51,682 nucleotides of DNA, from assembly GCF_019458025.1 (NCBI RefSeq), contig NZ_JAHZUY010000019.1, positions 1-51,682 on the forward strand, given 5' to 3'. Position numbers and translations under genes: made by a program. Of the stretch, positions 47,349 to 51,682 are shown one piece after another (the stretch's first letter is position 1; each line of letters starts with the position of its first letter). The stretch is from Caldovatus aquaticus (GTDB lineage Bacteria; Pseudomonadota; Alphaproteobacteria; Acetobacterales; Acetobacteraceae). Below the pieces are notes generated by a model. It saw nothing but the letters and a program-made list of their open reading frames with translations, made no database searches and was not told where the DNA came from.

Positions 47349-48340
47349 CGCGCCAGCATCCCCTGCGCGCGGAACCAGGCGAGGGCGTCGTCCACCCCCT
47401 CGGTCCAGGGGCGCGCCCGGTAGCCCAGTTCGCGCTCCGCCTTGGCGCTGGAGAAGAACATCCGCCGCGCCGCCATGCGCAGCCCGTCGCGGGTCAGCAT
47501 CGGCTCGCGCCCGGAGAGGCGTGCCCAGCCCTCGGCGGCGAGCGCGAGCGGCCAGAGCGGGGCGCGCGGCAGGCGCACCGGATCGCGTCGTCCCGCCCGG
47601 CGCGCGATGTGGCGCAGCAGGTCGCCGAGCGCGACGTCCTGGCCGCCGAGGATGTAGCGCTCGCCGACCGCGCCGCGCTCCAGCGCCGAGACGCAGCCGG
47701 CGGCGACGTCGTCGGCGTGGGCGAGGTTGAGGCCGGTGTCCACATAGGCCGGCATGCGGCCGCGCGCGGCCTCGAGGATCACCCGCCCGGTCGGCGTCGG
47801 CCGCCGGTCGCGCGGCCCGACCGGGGTCGAGGGGTTGACGATCACCGCCGGCAGGCCCTCCTCGCGCACCATCGCCTCCACGACGCGCTCGGCGAGGGTC
47901 TTGCTGCGCTTGTAGGGGCCGATCGCCTCCTCCGGCCGGGCGGCGTCGGTCTCGTCCGCCGGGGTGCCGTCGGGGCGGGGCTTCAGGGTGGCGACGCTGC
48001 TGACGTGCACGACGCGTTCCGCCCCGGCCGCGAGCGCCGCCCGCATCAGGGCGCGGGTGCCGGCGACGTTGACCTGCTCCATGCGGGCGGGGTCGGGGAC
48101 CCAGAGGCGGTAGTCGGCGGCGCAGTGGATCACCGCCGCGCAGCCGGACGCGGCGGCGCGGAGCGAGGGGGGATCGAGCAGGTCGCCGGGCACCACCTCC
48201 ACCTCCAGCCCTTCGAGCAGCAGGCGGGGGGTGCCGGGCCGGACCAGGGCGCGCACCGGCCGGCCGGTCGCGCGCAGGGCGCGCGCGATGGCCGAGCCGA
48301 GGAAGCCGGTGGCGCCGGTGAGCAGCACGCGTTCGGGCAT
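47345..48340 (-). CDS. hpnA: Hopanoid-associated sugar epimerase HpnA
   Basis: 331-residue extended short-chain dehydrogenase/epimerase. The NAD(P) loop is GATGFLGSAI (residues 8-17), the active site is YKRSK with a preceding serine in VHVSSVATL, and NPSTPVGPRDRRPTPTG is the typical HpnA stretch. In other bacteria it is the first gene of the hpn operon and is tied to sugar-modified hopanoids; the substrate is not proven. It heads the hpnA-hpnB-shc-hpnG operon and diverges from hpnM, with 94 bp between starts. Confidence 0.94.
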   Translation of the reverse strand: MPERVLLTGATGFLGSAIARALRATGRPVRALVRPGTPRLLLEGLEVEVVPGDLLDPPSLRAAASGCAAVIHCAADYRLWVPDPARMEQVNVAGTRALMRAALAAGAERVVHVSSVATLKPRPDGTPADETDAARPEEAIGPYKRSKTLAERVVEAMVREEGLPAVIVNPSTPVGPRDRRPTPTGRVILEAARGRMPAYVDTGLNLAHADDVAAGCVSALERGAVGERYILGGQDVALGDLLRHIARRAGRRDPVRLPRAPLWPLALAAEGWARLSGREPMLTRDGLRMAARRMFFSSAKAERELGYRARPWTEGVDDALAWFRAQGMLAR

Positions 48341-48434
48341 GGTCTCCGCGGGGCGGGGGCTCCGCCGCAGGTGTCGCCGGGGGCGGTGCCGGTGTCCAGT
48401 CTCGCGCGGCGCCGCCCGTGCTATGCCCCCGGCC

Positions 48435-49094
48435 ATGATCCGTCCCGATCCACGCCGCCGCCCCGTCCTGCTCGGCGCCGCCGCGGCCGCCGCCTGCGCC
48501 GCCGCCCGGTTCCGTCGCGCCGCTGCCCAGGCCGGCGGCGCAGCCGCCGGTCCGGCGGCCGACCCGGTCGCCGTCGTCGAGCGCTTCCACGCCGTGCTGC
48601 TCGACGTCATGCGCCATGCGCGGCAGCTCGGCCCGCGCGGCCGCGAGCGGCGCCTGCGGCCGGCGATGGAGGCCGCCTTCGACCTGCCCGCCATGGCGCG
48701 GATCGCCGTCGGCCCGGCCTGGACCCGGATGACCCCGGCGCAGCAGGCGGCGGTCGCGGAGGCCTTCGCCGACTGGTCCGTCGCCACCTACGCCGCCCGG
48801 TTCGACGGCTACTCCGGCGAGACCTTCACCACCCACGGCGTGACCGAGTTGCGCGGCGGCGACCGGCTGGTGCGCACGACGCTGAACCGGAGCGACGGCG
48901 AGCCGGTGCAGCTCAACTACCTGCTGCGCCAGGGCGCCGATGGCGCGTGGAAGATCGTGGACGTCTACCTGACCGGGACCATCAGCGAGCTCGCCTCCCG
49001 CCGGGCGGAGTTCGCCACGATCCTGCGCGAGGGCGGGCCGGAGCGCCTGGCCGCCGAACTCCGCCGCCGCAGCGAGGCGTTGCTGCGCGGCTAG
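48435..49094 (+). CDS. hpnM: HpnM/MlaC-family periplasmic lipid-binding protein
   Basis: 219-residue exported protein of the Ttg2D/MlaC family, called HpnM when in hopanoid loci. It has an arginine-rich Tat-like signal (RPDPRRRPVLLG, then alanine core), then the fold with YAARFDGYSGETF and the terminal strand block WKIVDVYLTGTISELASRRAEF. MlaC-type proteins ferry lipids across the periplasm; a hopanoid cargo for HpnM is an inference from context. GCTATGC lies just upstream of the ATG as a possible -10 for a near-leaderless mRNA. A repeat hairpin begins directly after the stop. Confidence 0.88.
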   Translation: MIRPDPRRRPVLLGAAAAAACAAARFRRAAAQAGGAAAGPAADPVAVVERFHAVLLDVMRHARQLGPRGRERRLRPAMEAAFDLPAMARIAVGPAWTRMTPAQQAAVAEAFADWSVATYAARFDGYSGETFTTHGVTELRGGDRLVRTTLNRSDGEPVQLNYLLRQGADGAWKIVDVYLTGTISELASRRAEFATILREGGPERLAAELRRRSEALLRG

Positions 49095-49194
49095 CGCCGT
49101 TTCCGCTCGGCTGTGCGCGCGGCAACGGCTCCGGTCTGCTGTCTGTCGGGCGGATTCGCGCTCCCGGTCGGTTCGGGCCCTCCGCGATCCGCTC
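49095..49194 (-). repeat. Two-hairpin repeat between hpnM and mlaA
   Basis: First hairpin GCCGTT (49096-49101) and CCGC (49103-49106) with GCGG (49119-49122) and AACGGC (49124-49129). Second hairpin GCGGAT (49150-49155) with ATCCGC (49187-49192). It starts one base after the hpnM stop and lies between convergent genes, so it may end transcription from one or both sides. Confidence 0.8.
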
Positions 49195-49310
49195 CGGCGC
49201 CGATCGGGGACGGCCGGCCGGGCGCGGGACCGGCCCGGACAGGGAGCGGGCGGCGTCGGCGCGGACGCCGCCGGGCAGGACGGCGCGGGGCCTTCGCGGC
49301 GCCTGGCCGG

Positions 49311-50177
49311 TCAGCGCGGGCCGGACCCCGCTCCCGGCCCCGCGGGCGGGGGGCGGGTCGCGCCGGGATCCTCCAGCACCTGGGGCGGCGCCTCGCCGGG
49401 TTCGGCCGCCCCGCCCGCGGCGAGGGAGCGCCGCAGCTCGGCCGCCCGCCGCTGGCGCCAGATGCTCCGCAGCCGCGCATAGAGGTCGAGCGATTCCTCG
49501 CGCAGCCTCTCGAACGACTCGATGTTCTGCTCGCGCAGGTCGAGCCCGGCCACGGCGCCGCGGGCGAGGTTCGCCTCCCACGGGATCAGCCAGTTGAGCG
49601 GGTTGAGGAAGCCGTCGCCGACCAGCCCGACCGTGTCGCGCACGCTCGACGGCCCGGCGATGGGCAGCACGAGATAGGGCGATTCGGCAATGCCCCAGAC
49701 GTAGAGCGTCTGGCCGAAATCGCCGGTGCGCCGCGCGATGCCCCAGTCCGTCGCGACGTCGAACAGGCCGCCGAGCCCGACCGTCGAGTTGAAGAAGAAG
49801 CGCATGGTGGTGTGGCCGGCGTCCTCCAGCCGGCCCTGCAGCACGTTGTTCACCAGCACGCGCGGCTCCTCGAGGTTGTCGAGGAAGCGGCGGATGCGCA
49901 CGCGGGCGAATTCCGGCACCACGGCGCGGTAGGCGCGGGCGGCCGGCAGGATCACCGCGTCGTCCACGGCGAGGTTGAAGTCGAGCACGCCGCGGTTCAG
50001 CCGCTCGTTCGGGTCGCCGGGATCGGTCGGCTCCTCGTCGGCCGAGGCGGCCGAGGCGCCGCCGGCGGTGCCGTTGCCGTTCCCGCCGGCGGTGGCGCAG
50101 GCGGCAAGCGGACCGAACAGCAGGATCAGGAGCAGCCCGCGGAGCAGGCCCTGGTGGAGGGATCGGGGCAGACGCAT
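49311..50177 (-). CDS. mlaA: MlaA/VacJ-family outer-membrane lipoprotein
   Basis: 288-residue lipoprotein. The signal ends in a lipobox (GPLAAC), followed by a glycine/alanine spacer and the family core: [56 protein letters not shown] and [21 protein letters not shown]. MlaA extracts phospholipids from the outer leaflet and hands them to MlaC. A proline-rich tail ends the protein. ATG 50177 is preferred to the GTG at 50180. GCTATGGTT just upstream is a possible -10. It is convergent with hpnM, its functional partner type. Confidence 0.93.
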   Translation of the reverse strand: MRLPRSLHQGLLRGLLLILLFGPLAACATAGGNGNGTAGGASAASADEEPTDPGDPNERLNRGVLDFNLAVDDAVILPAARAYRAVVPEFARVRIRRFLDNLEEPRVLVNNVLQGRLEDAGHTTMRFFFNSTVGLGGLFDVATDWGIARRTGDFGQTLYVWGIAESPYLVLPIAGPSSVRDTVGLVGDGFLNPLNWLIPWEANLARGAVAGLDLREQNIESFERLREESLDLYARLRSIWRQRRAAELRRSLAAGGAAEPGEAPPQVLEDPGATRPPPAGPGAGSGPR

Positions 50178-50451
50178 CACATAACCATAGCGGATCGTAC
50201 GGAAAATCGGGCAAGCGCGAAACGCGGCGGGGACGGATGCGGCCCGCGCGGGACGGCCGTCGGGCGGGGCCGGTCCCCCTGCCGGGCGCCGGCCGGCGGG
50301 CGCCGCCGGGCAATCCCGCTCCGGCGCGGGCGGGTCCCGGCCGGACGGCGCCGCCCCGCCCGGGTGGCGGGCGAGCCGGGCGCGCCCCCCGCCGCCGATT
50401 TCGATTCGCCCGGCCTTCCGGCTCCCCCGCCCGATGGGCTAGATCCTGTCC

Positions 50452-50793
50452 ATGGCCGGGCAGATCACCACCGAGGATTTCGAGCGGGTCGAGATCCGCG
50501 TCGGCACCGTCGTGGACGCGCAGCCCTTCCCGGAGGCACGCAAGCCGGCCGTCAAGCTGTGGGTGGATTTCGGCGCCGCGCTGGGGGTAAGGCGGTCCTC
50601 GGCCCAGCTCACCACCCATTACACGCCGGACCGGCTGATCGGGCGGCAGGTGCTGGCGGTGGTGAACTTCCCGCCGCGCCGGATCGCGGGCTTCGAGAGC
50701 GAGGTGCTGGTGCTCGGCGTGCCGGACGAGAACGGGGCGGTCGTGCTGATCCGGCCCGACTTCAAGGTGCCCGACGGCGGGCGGCTGTTCTGA
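50452..50793 (+). CDS. csaA: CsaA-type tRNA-binding-domain protein
   Basis: 113-residue OB-fold protein of the tRNA-binding-domain family: [39 protein letters not shown] and [18 protein letters not shown]. CsaA of Bacillus has chaperone/secretion-like activity; the role in alphaproteobacteria is unclear. CTAGAT ends nine bases before the ATG, which would give a nearly leaderless mRNA. It precedes gpt by 8 bp. Confidence 0.9.
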   Translation: MAGQITTEDFERVEIRVGTVVDAQPFPEARKPAVKLWVDFGAALGVRRSSAQLTTHYTPDRLIGRQVLAVVNFPPRRIAGFESEVLVLGVPDENGAVVLIRPDFKVPDGGRLF

Positions 50794-50801
50794 GGCGCCG
50801 C

Positions 50802-51299
50802 ATGTCGCCCGCCTCGCCGCGCTACTACACCGTCACCTGGGACCAGCTGCACCGCGATTCGAAGGCGCTCGCCTGGCGCCTGGTCGGCCTGGGGCCGTTC
50901 CGGGGGGTCATCGCGATCACCCGCGGCGGGCTGATCCCGGCCGCGATCGTGGCGCGGGAGCTGGAATGCCGGGTGATCGAGACCGTCTCCGTGCTGACCT
51001 ACGAGGAGGAGGCGCGGGGCGCGCCCCGCGTCGCCAAGCTGCCCGCCGCCGCGGGCGACGGCGCCGGCTGGCTGCTGGTGGACGACCTGGTGGACACCGG
51101 CACCACCGCGAAGGTGGTGCGGGCGCTGCTGCCGAAGGCGCACTTCGCCACGGTGTACGCGAAGCCCCAGGGCCGGCCGCTGGTGGACACCTTCATCACC
51201 GAGGTCAGCCAGGACACCTGGATCCTGTTCCCCTGGGACACCGAGCCGCAATTCATCGCGCCGATCGCGAAGGCGCGGGCCGACGGCGGCGCGCGCTAG
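50802..51299 (+). CDS. gpt: Xanthine(-guanine) phosphoribosyltransferase
   Basis: 165-residue purine salvage enzyme converting xanthine or guanine and PRPP to nucleotides. The type I PRTase motif [12 protein letters not shown] spans 91-102, with the flexible-loop region [11 protein letters not shown] and the family C-terminus [13 protein letters not shown]. The length and [15 protein letters not shown] start match E. coli Gpt. Confidence 0.95.
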   Translation: MSPASPRYYTVTWDQLHRDSKALAWRLVGLGPFRGVIAITRGGLIPAAIVARELECRVIETVSVLTYEEEARGAPRVAKLPAAAGDGAGWLLVDDLVDTGTTAKVVRALLPKAHFATVYAKPQGRPLVDTFITEVSQDTWILFPWDTEPQFIAPIAKARADGGAR

Positions 51300-51363
51300 A
51301 GACGGCCGCGGACGGCAGGCCCGGGCCGTGGCGGCGGGCACGGCCGGGCGGGAACGGCGCTAG
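51300..51363 (+). repeat. Truncated two-hairpin repeat next to an IS end
   Basis: Carries the outer parts of the reference copy (CGGCCGCGGACGGC, then GGCGGGCACGGCCGGGCGGGA, ACGGCGCTAG) with the middle deleted. It starts right after the gpt stop and its terminal CTAG abuts the IS5-like end. Confidence 0.5.
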
Positions 51364-51682
51364 GGTCTGTACCCAATTGCCGTGGGAACGGTGCGGTGAT
51401 TCGCCCTGCCCAACGGCGGGAGATGAAGGGTGTCGCGCCTGTTCGGGCTGAGCGACGTGCCGTGGGCGGCGAGCGAGCCGCATCCGGCGATGGTCCACAC
51501 CGGGCCGCGGCGCGTGGACGACCGGCGGGGGATCGGCGGCATCGTGCACCGTTTCCGCGAAGGCTGCCGCTGGCGCGCCCTGCCGCCGGAATAGGGGCCA
51601 TACGCCACCGTCTTCAACCGTTGGAACCGCTGGAGCCAACGCGGGCTCTGGCAGCGCATCCTCGCCGCCCTCGTCGCCTGCG
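51362..51682 (+). mobile_element. Left end of an IS5-family (IS427-like) insertion sequence, cut by the window edge
   Basis: The sequence AGGGTCTGTACCCAATTG looks like the terminal inverted repeat of IS427-group elements, and the transposase frame follows ~65 bp later. The right end is outside the window, so completeness and target duplication cannot be judged. The flanking TA/CTAG fits the target preference of this group. Confidence 0.6.
51430..51682 (+). pseudogene. IS5-family transposase N-terminus with an in-frame stop (partial)
   Basis: Frame from GTG 51430 after GGAGATGAAGG: LFGLSDVPWAASEPH, GPRRVDDRRGIGGIVHRFRE, GCRWRALPPE, then TAG at 51592-51594, then GPYATVFNRWNRWSQRGLW in the same frame. 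This is the DUF4096 helix-turn-helix region of IS5-family transposases; the stop replaces the tyrosine of the usual P-P-E-Y-G-P-Y motif. It is therefore inactive unless suppressed. The DDE catalytic domain is beyond the window. Confidence 0.8.

Noticed and set aside
49096-49129. Repeat hairpin as a simple rho-independent terminator of hpnM
   Set aside because: Position and stem fit, but there is no T-tract and the same unit occurs with a second conserved hairpin elsewhere; kept as a repeat.
49096-49192. Repeat hairpins as CRISPR units
   Set aside because: Copies are kilobases apart, in both orientations, without regularly spaced unique spacers.
50181-50451. A gene between mlaA and csaA
   Set aside because: No frame with normal codon bias; the region probably holds the divergent promoters only.

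Overview
This is a chromosomal window from a very GC-rich alphaproteobacterium. Nearly every third codon position is G or C, and AT-rich stretches are almost absent outside 32.2-32.4 kb. Gene content and order fit the Acetobacteraceae (order Rhodospirillales/Acetobacterales, Roseomonas-like): hom-glpX-recJ, a DUF374 acyltransferase-waaA-lpxK lipid A block, argH with a small lipoprotein, an orphan Bug-type receptor, and a hopanoid locus. The family assignment is inference. No rRNA, tRNA, CRISPR array or phage module is visible, and most of the window is ordinary core chromosome.

Layout. 0-5.6 kb: the proline-rich end of an unknown gene, then an alanine/diaminopimelate-type aminotransferase, homoserine dehydrogenase, class II fructose-1,6-bisphosphatase and RecJ. 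6.0-9.2 kb: lipid A block. 9.3-10.9 kb: a PCu(A)C copper chaperone, a tiny signal-peptide ORF and a decayed trypsin-like protease. 10.9-13.1 kb: lptM-like lipoprotein and argH on the minus strand, divergent from a TlpA-type thioredoxin with start codons 17 bp apart. 13.2-15.3 kb: two peptide-ABC ATPases without permeases. 15.4-17.2 kb: an acetolactate-synthase-like ThDP enzyme. 17.2-19.0 kb: a frameshifted unknown gene and a Bug receptor. 19.2-21.9 kb: ABC-F protein, ndk and a 56-residue aa3-oxidase subunit IV. 21.9-31.0 kb: purN-purM on the minus strand, divergent from DUF2066-pgsA-perM-hda-ppk-ppx, a tightly packed chain covering phospholipid synthesis, replication control and polyphosphate. 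31.2-36.3 kb: an unrecognised membrane-anchored protein, 1.4 kb without a credible gene, a GT39-like membrane glycosyltransferase and a YdcF-family protein. 36.4-50.2 kb: hopanoid and outer-membrane lipid region. 50.4 kb to the end: CsaA, xanthine phosphoribosyltransferase and the broken start of an IS5-family element.

The hopanoid region is the most coherent system. ispH (isoprenoid precursors) lies 7 bp upstream of hpnH. hpnA-hpnB-shc-hpnG form the opposing operon, and the 3' ends of hpnG and hpnH overlap antisense by 84 bp. hpnCDE, which make squalene, are missing from their usual place between hpnB and shc. The transporter gene hpnN is not with hpnM; it is the last gene of a copC-copD-hpnN operon, overlapping copD by 11 bp, which ties copper handling to hopanoid trafficking at the level of translation. 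hpnM (MlaC-like) faces mlaA.

The second notable signal is a family of about 100-bp repeats made of two hairpins. Copies lie directly after recJ, the GT39 gene (a three-copy cluster), hpnM and gpt, and a half copy lies just upstream of the ThDP enzyme. I know of no name for it.
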